Shown in pieces: positions 33,139 to 45,983 of a stretch of 64,000 nucleotides of DNA. A program made the translations under genes and the position numbers. This DNA comes from Locusta migratoria. Lineage: Eukaryota; Arthropoda; Insecta; Orthoptera; Acrididae. The stretch's first letter is position 1. Every line of letters begins with the position of its first letter. Location: NCBI GenBank assembly GCA_026315105.1, contig CM048747.1, positions 286,281,154 through 286,345,153 of the forward strand, written 5' to 3'. Below the pieces are notes generated by a model. That model was not told the origin of the DNA, did no database searches, and saw only the letters and a list, made by a program, of their open reading frames with translations.

Positions 33139-33540
33139 ACTTCATCTGCAGAAGGACTCTTTTCCATACCTTAAATCTATTTTTAAATTTATATTAAATG
33201 TGTCTGCCTGCCACTATATCCTCATCTAGTCCAGTCATTTGGTGTCCAAAAAGGAGGTTACCTGGAAAGTTTTGCGGGTGTTTTGAAAATTGGTATACTT
33301 ATAAATTTTGATGTGCTCTTTTCGAATTTTCACTTTGCCACCTTGTATCTTTGCCGCTCGCGCCGCCATGTTGGAAAACTGGCACCCAAAAACAGTGTTT
33401 TGACGATATCTCCTTTCCCATGCATTTTACAATGAAAATAATTATGAGATAAATTAAACCAGAGAAAATTTCCTACAATTTATGTCCTAACCTTTTTCTT
33501 GTAAAATGAATAGTTTCCATGTACGAGCTACTAAAAGAAA

Positions 33541-33810
33541 AATATTTTACTTAGCAGTGCAAACCTAGTCTGCTGTGGCCTGCCCGTAGCTACACGGCTT
33601 GTCTCAGGTATAGCGGGATTTCCCTTCTTGACCCTGGGGACTTTCGGACCCCTTCCACATACGAGTGCCGCAAAGTCTACTTGAAAAAATATTTTACTGC
33701 GTGGTGAAAACCCGGCCTACTGCGGGCTACTTAAGGTTACACCGTCTGTCACAAGTATAGTGGGATTTCCTTCCTTTACCCTGGGGACGTTTGGATCCCT
33801 TCCACGAAAT
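33541..33810 (+). repeat. 147-bp tandem duplication inside the left TIR zone
   Basis: The motif aatattttac starts at 33541 and again at 33688. The two diverged units also share 'agcgggatttcc'/'agtgggatttcc' and 'accctggggac'. The duplication sits just upstream of the coding region and explains why the left inner TIR does not pair with the right one. Confidence 0.75.
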
Positions 33811-36800
33811 GTCTGCCAACCAAGCTCAAATGTTCTGCCTGAAAATCAGTGTGAGTGCATCATTCTACAGTGTCATTCGCATTTTCAGTACCATGGATCC
33901 TGAGGAAGGGAACTGTTTTATCTGTGAAAATCCATTGCAAGAAAGTGAGGTGAGTGAAGTGAAGGAGAAAGGGTTGGAGACATTTCGTAAGTCAAGTGCT
34001 AAGAGAAAAGATAACAAGAAAAAACTCTTGGAGGGACTGAAAGTGATAGTGGTTCACAATGTGTGTCGCAAACGCTACAATAATGAGAAATTAATCTCTG
34101 CATTTTTGCGTAGAGGAGGTGATGTCGAATCTTCTCATCCATGACTGCAATCCACCACTACTGCGACATTCTCATTCAGAAATCATTGCTTTTTGTGCGC
34201 TGCTGAAGAAGCAGCAGAGTTTATAGCAAAACAAAAACAGATGTGCTTATGCGAGCATAATATTGTGTATAGTGTGTGTAAATTATCAATGAAAAACACT
34301 ATTTCACAGATTGCTAGAGCTCGTAATGATGATTTGGGTAGAGCGATTGTTGAGCGTCTCAAGCAAGTAAATGATTTGGTCACAGCCAATGCACAGTATC
34401 ACAACTTGTGCATGAAAAAATTGTACCAAAGGCCAACGAATGAAGACATAAAAAAAAAGGAGGTCCGTGTGCAAATGAAATCAATACTGCAATCCAGTAT
34501 ATATTTACTCTTATCTCGAACAGAATTCTGAAGAGTGTCAGTTCTCTCTAGATGAACTTATGACCAAAATTGAATGCGATTACCACCCACATATAAAAAC
34601 TGTGAAAGCACAGCTCCTCAATAAATACGGTGACGATATTTTGATTGCCTACACTGCCAATAAGGCTCCTTTGGTTTTCTTCCGAAACACAGGGTATAAA
34701 TTACTGACGGAAGCCTGGTACAACAAAAAAACTGCAAACAAGGTTGAAGAACGTCGACGAATTGTAAAGACAGATGCAGCAATCGTTCTAGAGGATATTC
34801 ACTCCAAGGTATATGAGACAACATATTATCCTCCATCAGATATTTTTGTTCAAACAGTAGAGTATACCTGAGACTTTAGGGGTTTTCCTGGACCATGTGA
34901 TATTGAGAAACAAATGTGCGTCTCTTGAGAAATGGAAGAAAAAAATATTTCTCTTGCTCACTGCATAATTATTGCAGCAAGACCGAAATCTTTCGTGTCA
35001 GCAATGCAAGTTGGAGTAGCAGCATTTTTGTATCAAAAGTATAGATCTTGGCAACTAATAGATACATTGTCATCTCTTGGATATTGCTCCTCGTACACCG
35101 AAGCAATGCTTTTTGAAGTTTCGGCTATAATGCACCCAGTGTTGGAAATCTACAGCAATGCATTTTCACAATTTCTTTTTGACAACACAGATTTCAATAC
35201 GCAGATATTAGATGGTTATAATACTTTTCATGCCATGGGCGGTATCCAGTGTATAACACCTAGAAATGCCATTGCTCCAGATCAAAATATTCAACGATTA
35301 CAGCAAATGTCGTATGCCCAAATTGTAGGGAAATTTGGTACCATTGCATTGAAACCATTCGAGAAGAGTTACGTAACGAGTTTGAAAACAATAAAAATTC
35401 GAAACCTTGATAGCATTTGTTCCTTTCCAAAAGAGATTATGCCATCTACTTCAGACTTATTGTGGCTATATGGAAAATGGGCTAACCTACCTAACATACC
35501 TGGATGGAGTGGATTTATGGAACAAGTGACAGTGCAACTTCCCTTCCAGAAAACATTTGTAGGATGATTTCCCTTCATTAATTCACCACCAAGTAATCAT
35601 GACACAATTTCAACTGTTCTGTTATCTGCCTCTAAAAAATGTGAGTCACTACATCAGAACACTTGTTTCGTCACATTTGACCAGCCCCTGTATTTCAAAG
35701 CACAGGACATTGGATCCTCATGCAGTGAGGACTCCAAATTGAGTAATGTTGTAGTAAGACTTGGTGGATTCCATTTAATAATGATGTTCATGGGATCCAT
35801 CGGATATATAATGGCTGGAAGCGATTGAAAGAGCTTTTCAATACCATTTATGCATCAAATTCAATTGAGAAAATTATGGCAGGACACGCATATATGCATG
35901 CGGTAAGAGCGCATATATTGGCTCATCTTTCAATTGCTAAAATCGTCATGCAGTCAATGGATTTCACACCTGATCTCCGTACAGAATTAGAAGGAATTCT
36001 CTGCAATATCGACAGGTCAGTGGTACTCGTGACAGACCAGGAAGAATGCTACAAAGTATTTGCCAAGAAATTTCAGGACCAGTTGATCAAATTTGAGCAG
36101 CGTGGTTCTACAGCGAAATTATGGGTACAGTATTTACAGATGGTCACGCTTGTAAAACAATTCATCGAAGCAGAAAGAATGGGCAATTAGAACTTACATC
36201 TTGACACTATCCAGAAAATGCTGTCCTTCTTTCATGCCAGTGGGCACTTTTTATATGCAAAGTCTTGTCACTTATATTTGCAAGATATGTTTGATTTGAA
36301 GGAAAGAATGACAGCTGAAGAATAAGAATGTTTCATGAGTAAAGGATACTTTACAATTAGACGTTCTGACAAATTTTGGTGTGGTACATGGTCAGATATG
36401 ATGATTGAGCAATCATTGATGAAGACAATGAAAGGCCTAGGCGGTCTGACTCATCAAGGAATCAAGGACAACGTGCTTTCCAAGTGTACTTTAGGAATGG
36501 TGTACCTGCATAATGTTTGTGACAGAGTTGAACAATTTTGCAACGTAGCGTGCACCACTTCTGAGCAGCATGTCGAAATGACAAACTCGCGGATTAATCA
36601 TTAAAATGGCAACATATAAAAGCTACCATTTTGGTTGTGAATACAGGCATCTGGGTATATGATGACGTTATACCAATTAATCCCATGTTAATTTTTCAAA
36701 GAATGTGCATTGCAAAAAAATCTGATGAGGAACTTGAAAATTTCCTTGCATACGAACTTGGCCATTTCTGTTATTGCTTTTCAATTACAAAGGCATGCAC

Positions 36801-38135
36801 AAGTGCATTAAATCTTCTCTATATAAGGCATTTGAGGAATATTATGGAGATATAAATTTTGGAAACTCCATGTATGTCATCGACGGAGGATACTTATTGC
36901 ACAGAGTCGTTTGGAATCAAGGTGAAACGTTTTCATCCATTTGCAATAATTATGTTGCATTTGTTAAATCCAAATACACATCCAATGCCATCATCGTATT
37001 CGATGGATATGCGGAAGATGCAGCAGAACATAGTACCAAATATGCGGACGATCACGGTAACATGCTTCAGTAGATATGCTTTTTGACGAGACAATGATCC
37101 CAACTGTGTTGCAACACAAGTTTCTGGGCAACGATGCAAACAAGAACTGCCTCCTCAGAATGTTGAAAACCAAATTTGAAGCTGCAAATTTCATGGTTAA
37201 GCAAGCAACGGAAGATGCAGATACGCTAATAATCAATACAGCAATCAGCATTTCATCTGCATTTGAGTCCGTAATAGTTGTCGGTGAAGCTGTAGATCTT
37301 CTTATTCTGTTGATGGCTCTATCCCCGTGTTCAAACATATATATTCTCAAACCAGGAAAAGGAACAATTTTGCAACAAATATATTCAACAGAAAGTATCA
37401 TAGATAAAACAGTCGCAGATAACATACTATTCTTGCATGCCTTCAGTGGCTGTGATACAACATCAGCACTCTTCAATCAAGGAAAAATGAAATCTGTCAA
37501 TATACTAAAATAAATAAATAAATAAAAACAGATTTAATGAGCTTGTTCGGGCATTTAAAAACCCAAATAGCGACCCGGAAATCATTGCTGAAGCTGGAAA
37601 ACGCTTCGTCCTTGCATTATATGGTTACAGTGACATAAAAAGTATGTTGTTAAACAACTATAGATATAAATGCTTCACAAAATCAGCATTCAGAGGTAAA
37701 TTTAATCTTGCATCACTGCCACCGATAAAGGCAACAGAACGACAACATTCATTTCGAACCTATCACCAAATTCAGTGGTGGTATGTTGTGGAAAAAAATG
37801 CATAATGATGGGGATGGAAAAAAAGCAAGAATGGGCTAATTGCTGTTACTACATTCGAGCCCCCAGCCCCAGAGAAATTATTGAAACTTATTTCTTGCAA
37901 ATGCAGAAAGAGATGTCAGGGAGCTTGTGGATGCAGAAAGGCTGGATTAAAATTCTCAGTTATTTGGAAGAAACGGAGACTTTTCTTCAGCAAACCTACA
38001 ACGAAATCGAGGAAAAAGGTGATAACGTCAAAGAAGAGAACCCTATTGCGGGTAGTACGTAAGAACTTTGTATTCGTGAAATTTTGCTGGATTATGTACA
38101 CAAAGAACTCGCAGAACTTGGTCTGTCAGGGATAG
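33791..38135 (+). pseudogene. Broken coding region of the long-TIR transposon, PIN/FEN1-like nuclease
   Basis: At least nine consecutive plus-strand open blocks lie in one order, separated by stops and frameshifts. Two N-terminal modules each show C-x2-C far upstream of H-x3-C plus a basic-Tyr tail: CFIC (33913) with HNVCRKRY (34056), and CFLC (34181) with HNLCMKKLY (34400). A long middle region (34560-36604) has no recognised fold. A later part looks like a 5'-nuclease/PIN fold: VIDGGYLL (36876), VFDGY (36998), EDADTLI (37210), GEAVDLLILL (37282), then HAFSGCDTTSALF (37437). The C-terminus has C-x-C-x3-C-x3-C-x-C followed by RKAGLK (37889-37945), like CXC/TSO1 metal-binding repeats. No DDE transposase signature is seen. 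I recall similar uncharacterised repetitive proteins in invertebrates, but the function is unknown to me. Confidence 0.7.
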
Positions 38136-38564
38136 CGTGGCGAAGAAGAATGTACTAAATTTAATGATCAGAGCATCATTTGTGGACTAGGCCTACTGGG
38201 GATATCACTAAAAAAAAAACTACAGTTACTCTACCTCATGGTGGCGTGGAAATGAGTTTTTTCGTCAATACACGTGTTGCAGTTTACTTTGCGGCACTCT
38301 TAACCTGAAACTATTCATTTCCCAAAAAAAGGTTAGGACATAAATTGTAGGAAATTTTCTCTAGTTTAATTTATCTCATAACTATTTTCATCATAAAATG
38401 CATCGGAAAGGAGATATCGTCAAAAAACTGTTTTTGGGTAGCAATTTTCCAATATGGTGGCACGAGTGGCAAAGATATGAGGTGGCAAAGTGAAAATCTA
38501 TAAGTATACCAATTTTTAAAACTCCGCAAAACTTTCCAGGTAAAACTACCAAATGACTGGACTT

Positions 38565-41531
38565 ATCTGCTGAGTAGCATATTTTTGTTATACCATCAAC
38601 TGTAAATTTTTTGGCACTGTATGACATGAATTTGAGAGGATATATGAGCACAAATAGTGATTATGAACTTGAAGCAATATAATAAGCAACACTGAAACCA
38701 CTGGCACTGTTGTTTAACCACTGTTAAGTACTGATACACATAATTACCATTGGATTAATGTTGCATGTAAGGTGAAAATTAAGAAAGAGTATTACAACAA
38801 ATCATTTTTGGGAAAAAATTTGTTATTTAACAAATATATCTTTGTAAATTTTCACAGCAGAAACCCTGTTTTGATTAATACGTACTACCTTATAAACAAA
38901 CAATAGACATTATTAAACACAACATATGGCAATCGTTACTCTTCTCCAATGACCATTTCATACAGATAACATATTTGTTACAAATATATACATTGGTCTG
39001 ATTTTTAATTCTTGTATATTATTATCACTATCATTGTAATAGGGCAATATTAAACTTAAAATAATAGTAATAATATCAGTACTGGCAGACATGAGGTTAT
39101 CATACAACAAAAACATTATTTGTTACAAAAGTAAATCATTATACAAACTATTAACAATATAGTGGTTATATTTTTGTGACTGATCATCATATGAACTTTT
39201 TCATGTTCAGAGTACATATTAATATCAATTATATACCAATTAAAGTAATTTCTTGAGTATGGATTTATATGTAAGGGGAAGATGCAAAACACACATATAC
39301 ACAAAGTTTGATATATCAGTGTCTACATATCCTGTAAGTCAATATAATCAATTTTTGTCATAACAAATTTCACAATAAGCTTGTTAGAGTAACATTTGTC
39401 CACATTTCAGCAAAGTAATTATAGTAGAATAATATTTCCCACTAGTATGACATGATTAAAGCATGTTGACAGCTATTTATTACATGTCTAATATGAGGAC
39501 AGAATTCAAATTTGGTATTTGCATACAGAACTACCAATGCTTTGCAACTGCTAAATATGCATGGGAATTGGATATACATCTTACACTTCTTCCCCTAATC
39601 TCTCTGCCCATCACTTCCCCCATCTCTATGCCTAATTTTTATCTCTTCCTCTCCTCCCCCCCCCCCCTCTTACTTTATACCCATCCAACCTCTATCTTCA
39701 TCATTACTTCCCCATTCTGTTTCTGAAATCAAACATAGTACTGTACTGCAAAACCCCGTTACCATAAATTGGACAAGCAGAATATTTAAGCACAACAAAC
39801 TTTTGGTTACACACACAAAAGTATTTCACCCTGAACAAATAATGAAAAATATGAAAGTCTACATTTCCTTTTGAATTTCTGTACAGAGAAGTTGCATAGT
39901 GCCTGAAATTACATTGAGTAACAGACACAAATGAGCTGACATCCAAAGATATAAAATTTATTCTCATGTTCAAATCATTTGTTGTTTCCTAAAAATAAGA
40001 GGACATAGAGATCTTTCATCCTACAATGGTCAGCGAGAAATATATTTCATAGGCAATATAGCAGACTAACTTGTATTCAAGATGACCATACAATTATTAG
40101 CAAACTCAGCTAGGGAGTGCTGCAGAAATAACTAACAAATTTTAAACATAAGTAACATAACAATGTAATATGACATTTGCAAATTTAATGGGCAATTTTG
40201 AAGAGTAGTATTTTCATTTATGTAATAGGTATTATTGTAGCACAACTGCAAGCAGCAAGAAAGGAGGGCTTATAGAACACCTCACTGACACTGACTTTAA
40301 AAATGCCAACATCATTACTGCAACAAAGAGTTTATTTTATACACAGGTTAGTTATGACAACAAGTGAAAGTTTCAAATAGATTAATTCTGTTGAATTTTC
40401 AGATAATATATAATTCTGTTGAATTTAAACAGACTGGGCACATCCTGCAGTGTTCAAACACAAGAGAACATCTGTTTAGTGAACCATGTCTTTTATGATA
40501 TTTTTAACATTTACTCTGTTGGCATGCAAATGTCATGGAACTCTCAGGGTGCACTGTAAGTAGAAATTTAAACAAAGAGATGGAAGCTGAGTCCATAAAA
40601 ATTGTGAGTGTGCAGGAAGTCATAGAATGTTACTGGGCCAATCACAGAGCATGTTGTTAAGCTATCATACAAGTTGTATACATTAAAAAAAATTGTCATT
40701 AATGATCCTCCAGCAATCCAGAACAGGTTCTTCAGTGCAATCTATATAGCATACATGTTGCTATTTGATGCCCTATCTTGTGAATGGAATATTGGTCTGA
40801 GGTACAGACAAAGTGGACACTAGCAAAACAGATGTATCAGTTTCTTCTTTGGCTCTTCCCTGTAGTTTATAACATATCAATGAGTGACAAAAATGATGTG
40901 GAAGCACGAAAGAGTAAAGAAGGCAAATAAAAATAGAATTTAAAGGTTCTAGCAGTCTAAGAGACTGATGTTCCTTCATGCTCCTGTATAAAAGATGTTC
41001 CAGATAGAGGGTTAAACACTGATTTCTGAAGTGTAGGCCCATATACATGTACAACTGCTATGAAACTACCAGTAGCTGGGATTCAATAATGTAGGCAATG
41101 CTACTGAGTGGTTTTAACAAGATGGTGTCATTCCACATGGAGTCAACACATCAACAGGCCTTCTAAGAGAAATGTTTCCAGGGAGTCTAATCTTACAGGT
41201 TGTTCCCTAGTCCCATATATTGTGATATCTTTCACTGAAGATATATTAAGATATGCATCTTCCATCCTAAGCTGGGGAAACTACATGACCTGAAAGATGG
41301 AAGTTCATAACAAAATCAGGGTAATACCACAAGATGTGACCAGGCAGGTTATGCAAAACTTCTAAGAGTGACCTCAAATGTAAACAGAAAATAATGATCA
41401 TCATTCACATAATTTTTTTTGTTTGCAAAACCTTATGTAAATGTTTATGTATAAAATTAGTTGTCGTCAGGATAACATCATTTTCAAAGTCTAATGGCAC
41501 CATGTTCTTGACCTGAATAGCAAACTGTCTC
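38565..41531. other. Unassigned AT-rich region
   Basis: Nearly 3 kb without a recognisable gene, RNA or named repeat. Short frames such as 40773-41054 (-) and 39463-39726 (+) lack domains. A pyrimidine-rich tract with a C-run sits at about 39585-39670. Confidence 0.5.
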
Positions 41532-41691
41532 TTTAAAATTGTGAAATTGTGTAAGTCACTTAACATTGTGGTGTTATTTATGTTTAATAGTTGGGAGATA
41601 TATTGTACTTACAAAGGGGATGATGGAAATTAACTTACACTGGTGCTGTGATGAGTAGAAGTCTGCACCTAACCTTCTGACACACACACAC

Positions 41692-41896
41692 AGCCGGCTG
41701 CGGTGGCCGAGGTGACTTAGGCGCTTCAGTCACGGTCAGCACGGCCACTACGGTCGGGGGTTCGAATCCCCCCTCGGGCATGGATATTTGTGCCGTCCTA
41801 GTTCGTAAGTAGTTCATAAGTAGTTTGTAAGTTTAGGGACTGATGACCCCGTAGTTAAGTCCCATAAGCTTAACAAACATTTGAACATTTGATTTG

Positions 41897-41898
<2 letters not shown>
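41692..41898 (+). mobile_element. SINE family A inserted in a (CA)n tract
   Basis: This is the best-preserved family A copy. It has gcggtggccgagg (A-box region), gggggttcgaatcccccc (B-box) and the full tail through 'cccataagcttaacaaac'. CA repeats lie on both sides (41680-41692 and 41899-41933), consistent with insertion into, and duplication of, a CA tract. Confidence 0.88.

Positions 41899-41933
<35 letters not shown>
41899..41933. repeat. (CA)n microsatellite
   Basis: About 17 CA units directly follow the SINE tail. Confidence 0.95.
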
Positions 41934-41934
<1 letters not shown>

Positions 41935-42769
41935 AGAAACTAACAGGTATTATAAATGAGAAAAGACAGCTAAACTCTGACCACCTAAGTAGTGCAGAAG
42001 GTTTACCAGGAACATGTCTGCAAGCAGAAAAGTCGAACTAATGAAATCAGTCCACATATTCAGAAACCTGAACACCCCACAACTTCAATGTTCTATAACT
42101 GAACACCCCTACCAAACAATAATGCTTTTTTGTGAGCCAACAATTGGGGACAGAGCAAGTATCTAAACAATACTTAAATACGATATTAATATCCATATTT
42201 CATATATTGCAGTATATGAGCAAAAATCAACAACACATATAGTGTAGCATACACATGTAATTTTCACCTCTGCATGTACTTCAAAATTTTGGCAGTCCTT
42301 ATTTATTGTATAGCAGAAAAGTAACTGTTATTAGTAACAAAAAGAAGTTTGTCCTTTATCGAGTTTTCTTAAAACTGGATGATAAATATTTCATAGCTCT
42401 GGAGTACCAACACTTAGCACAGGTGAATGGTAAAATGACAACAGAGTAGCACTCAGCATTGAAAAAATGTAGGTTAATTTCCATAATCCCTCCTCTGTAA
42501 GTACAATATATCTCCCAACTATTAAACATAAACAACACCACAATGCTAAATGACTTTCACAATTTTAACTTAAAGTTTTAAAGTGAAAGTGTTAAGGGGT
42601 TTTGGGATGAACACAAGAGGATGAACTGGAAAGAGAACTAACAAATATCTTCAATAAGTTCTTGCAAATACCCTTGGAGGCTGGCACTCCCCCCACCTCC
42701 ACCCCTCAACATCATAAAGATTCATGTAGAGCAAAAAAAGTTTATTATATACCTATTTCTTTGGCTTAT

Positions 42770-44060
42770 GAAATGTGTAAAAATTACAGAACCATCAGTT
42801 TGATAAGTCATGGTTGCAAAATTTTAACACCAATTATCTACAGGAGAATGGAAAAGCTGGTAGAAGCTGACCTCAGGGAAGATCAGTTTGAATTCAGGAC
42901 GAACATAGGAACCCGGGAGGCAATACTCACTTTACGCCTTATCTTAGAAGATAGATTAAGGAAAGGCAAACCTACATTTTTAGCTTTTGTAGATTTGGCG
43001 AAAGCATTTGACAATGTTGACTGGAATACACTCTTTCAAATTCTGAAGTCAGCAGGGGTAAAATATAGGGAAAGGAGAGTTATTTACAACTTGTACAAAA
43101 GCCAGACCACAGTCATTAGACTCGAAGGGCATGAAAGGGAAGCATCAGTTGGGAAGGGAGTAAGACAGGGTTGTAGCCTTTCCCCAATGTTATTCCATTT
43201 GTACATCGCAGGCGGTGAAGGAAAGCAAGGAAAAATTTCGAATAGGGATTAAAGTTCAGGGGGACGAAATAAAAACATTGTGTTTTGCTGATGACATTGT
43301 AATTCTGTCAAAGACAGCTAAGGACCTGGAAGAGCAGTTGAATGGAATGGACAGTGTTGAAGAGAGCGTATAAAATGAACATTAACAAGAGCAAAACAAA
43401 AATAATGGAATGCGGTCTTAGAAAATCAGGCGATGCTGAAGGAATTAGATTAGGTAACGAAACAATGAAGCTGGTAGATGAGTTTTGTTACTTGGGTAGT
43501 AAAATAACATGTGATGGTCGGAGTACAGACGATATAAAATGTAGAATGGCAATGGATAAAAAAGAATTTTTGAAAAAGAGAAATTTGCCAACATCGTATA
43601 TTAATTCAAGTGTAAGGAAGTCTATTCTGAAGGCATTTGTGTGGAGTGTTGCCTTGTATGGGAGTGAAACATGGACGATAAGCAGTGCGGACAGGAAGAG
43701 AATAGAGGCTTTTGAAATGTGGTGCTACAGAAGAATGCTGAAGATTAGGTGGGTAGATCGCATAACTAATGAAGAGGTACTGAACAGAATTGGTGAGAAA
43801 AGGAATTTTTGGCATGCCCTGACTAAAAGAAGGGATCGCTTGGTAGGACACATTCTTAGACATTGGGGAATCCTAAATTTAGCATTGGAGGGAAGTGTGT
43901 GGGGTAAAAATCGCAGAGGGAGACCAAGAGACACGTATAGTAAGCAGATTCAAGTGGATGTGGGTTGCCGTTCTTATGAGGAGATGAAAAGGCTTGCTCA
44001 GGATAGAGTAGGGTGGAGAGCTGCACCAAACCAGTCTCCGGACTGAAGACCATAACAACA
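42770..44060 (+). pseudogene. RTE-like LINE, 5'-truncated, near-complete RT and tail
   Basis: Plus strand: YRTISLISHGCKIL (RT fingers) near 42785; FLAFVDLAKAFDNVDW (motif A) near 42985; VRQGCSLSPMLFHLYI (motif B) near 43160; a frameshift near 43220; then TLCFADDIVILSKTAKDLEEQL, an intact FADD, near 43275. A second slip near 43340 leads to an open frame to 44046, with FCYLGSKITCDGRS, YGSETWTI, MLKIRWVDRITNEEV, LVGHILRH and GWRAAPNQS. The element ends shortly after the stop with an AAC-rich tail. Only two frame breaks in the visible part make it the youngest-looking copy of its family here. No endonuclease is present. Confidence 0.86.
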
Positions 44061-44069
44061 ACATGAAAT

Positions 44070-45983
44070 GTACTATGTACTCCCCCCCCCTCTCTCTCTT
44101 TGTCTTTCTGCCCCCCCCCCCCCCCTCTCCCTCGAGAGTACTAGTGTATGTATTCAGTTTGATTTGATTACATGTGCCAGCAATAGTGTTCTTGTACCCC
44201 TTTACCCTCCAGTGGCTCTTATGTAATCTATGTGAACAGTGGTTAAAAAATTGTAGCATTTTGCCTATGTTTAGCTTTTATGTAGTAAACTTTATTACTA
44301 ATTCGTTAATTTTACCTAAAGTAACTAAACACTGTAAAAGAGTGGGTGTTCGTTTGATACCAACAAGCAGAAACTTTCCCTGTCTGTTACAAATGAACAA
44401 AATATATACTAATATCTAATATGTTTTCAATCATTTTTCTTCAATATTTTGATGAATTTTACAACCATAACAATGGATTAAAAATTGAAAAATGAGCAGA
44501 AGACTGAAAACATACAAGGCAATTAAAAATGAACTTTTGGTGTTTATAAAGTCTTTATAAACTCTTGTGTTAATCAACAATTTGGAAGTTTTGTTATAAT
44601 ACAGTGATTTCTTGTAACAATGTAACTGTTATAAATTATAAATCCAATTTTATCTTGTGTTGGAAGATTACCTTTCTAAATTGGGTTAGTAGTTTGAGGA
44701 ATACAAGATAACACCATCTCCAATAGAATCATTAATACAATAGCATTGTACTATTCAAAACAACATCTGGATTGAGAATTGCTTCTCTTTTACTCACATA
44801 AAAATCAAGTTATATTTAAAATATGATTACATGTAGATGTTTGATTTTATGTACATGTGCCTGTTATGAAACCTCAAGTTATCACAGAATACCTGATTCC
44901 GTATTGTCACACATTAAGTATAGTCACTAGCCAGAGATCAAAATAGTAACCTTTGTATTGTAATATTTAAAGCCAAGTAAATTGTACTCTATACTGAGAT
45001 AGTTCAGTTTTAGTATATTCAAAGCATTGATATATGTATGTAATAATAATGTTTATGCAAATTAAAAGTTAAGACTATTATTACCAACTAATATTTTAAA
45101 AAAGGTAGGGGTGGGTGGGGGTGGGGGACTTATGAACTACTGATTCGTGTCATGACATCCTGGGATCATGCTTTGAAATGAAAGGACTGCAAGTAAACCA
45201 GAAAGGTACAATATTACAGGTAATCTGGATGCTGTGTCATCAATGTTTGTTAGTAGATGTTAACATCTTCAGCAATGTATTTCTTTAGCCTTAAATAAGT
45301 TGCTACCTGGTTTGATATCAAAGCAGGGATCAAGTTCCACTGTGGCAAACAATATGAAATTGTGATAAATATCCATCACTGCATATACTACATTAAGGTG
45401 TAGTTCATAAAAAAATAAAAAATGTAACTGCAAATTGTTCACATAGTCCTATAGGATAATAGATAAGTACCTGTGAAAATAGAGGTATTCAAACTTGCAG
45501 CTCTTTCTTTTGCATATGGGATGTTAAAATTAAATGTCGTAATAGGTATGACTTTCTTTGATGGAATATATGATAATGCTTTTTGATAAAAATAAGTGAG
45601 ATCTTCTACATAATACTTGGAACATGATTATGAAATTTTAAGCTTGAATTACACAATACAATACCAATATAAACCTAAAATAGTATTTTCAGCATAATAA
45701 TATTTCAAACATAGCAAGCTAATTAGAAATTTGATAACTGATCATGTAGTTGGCCTTAATAACCAATGTTGATACCAACTGATAAGCAATGAGTTCAGAA
45801 GTATAAAATACTGACATAATAAAAAGTAACAAACACACATACACACAAACATGTCAAATGCCAAAGAGAAATTTGAAAACAAATATTAGACAATAACTTT
45901 AAAAAAGAGATGAAAACACATCACAATATTTAAAACCTGATGATCAAATACTACTGGCAGTTTCTATAGTCAACCCAAAATAG
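44070..45983. other. Low-complexity then AT-rich region, likely downstream of the ZZ exon
   Basis: C-runs and CT-rich sequence occur at 44082-44130, then about 1.8 kb of AT-rich DNA with no frame or repeat I recognise. Since the ZZ-finger gene is on the minus strand and ends at 46309, part of this could be its 3' untranslated or downstream sequence; no poly(A) site can be assigned. Confidence 0.45.

Larger units (their letters stand above)
33228..38564 (+). mobile_element. Long-TIR DNA transposon, 5.3 kb
   Basis: The left terminal repeat (33228-33517) and right one (38306-38563) are reverse complements over about 260-290 bp, starting AGTCCAGTCATTTGG and including 'gacgatatctcctttcc' and 'tttcctacaatttatgtcc'. 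A further paired block, gagtgccgcaaagt (33663-33676), matches the complement just inside the right TIR. ATCT at 33224-33227 and 38565-38568 may be a 4-bp target duplication, but the outermost base does not pair, so this is tentative. The region between carries one broken plus-strand coding region. Arms of unequal length and base differences show it is not recent. Confidence 0.85.
41532..42571. mobile_element. TIR element of about 1.04 kb, carrying a SINE
   Basis: The left end at about 41532-41640 and the right end at about 42465-42571 are reverse complements of about 105 bp with small gaps; the shared core includes tttaatagttgggagatat and its complement. No frame is recognisable inside. A SINE and a (CA)n tract were added later within it. 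It would be a non-autonomous DNA element of unknown superfamily. Confidence 0.68.

Noticed and set aside
43606..44259. Minus-strand frames opposite 43.3-44.2 kb
   Set aside because: They are antisense shadows of the RTE-like LINE and its C-rich tail.
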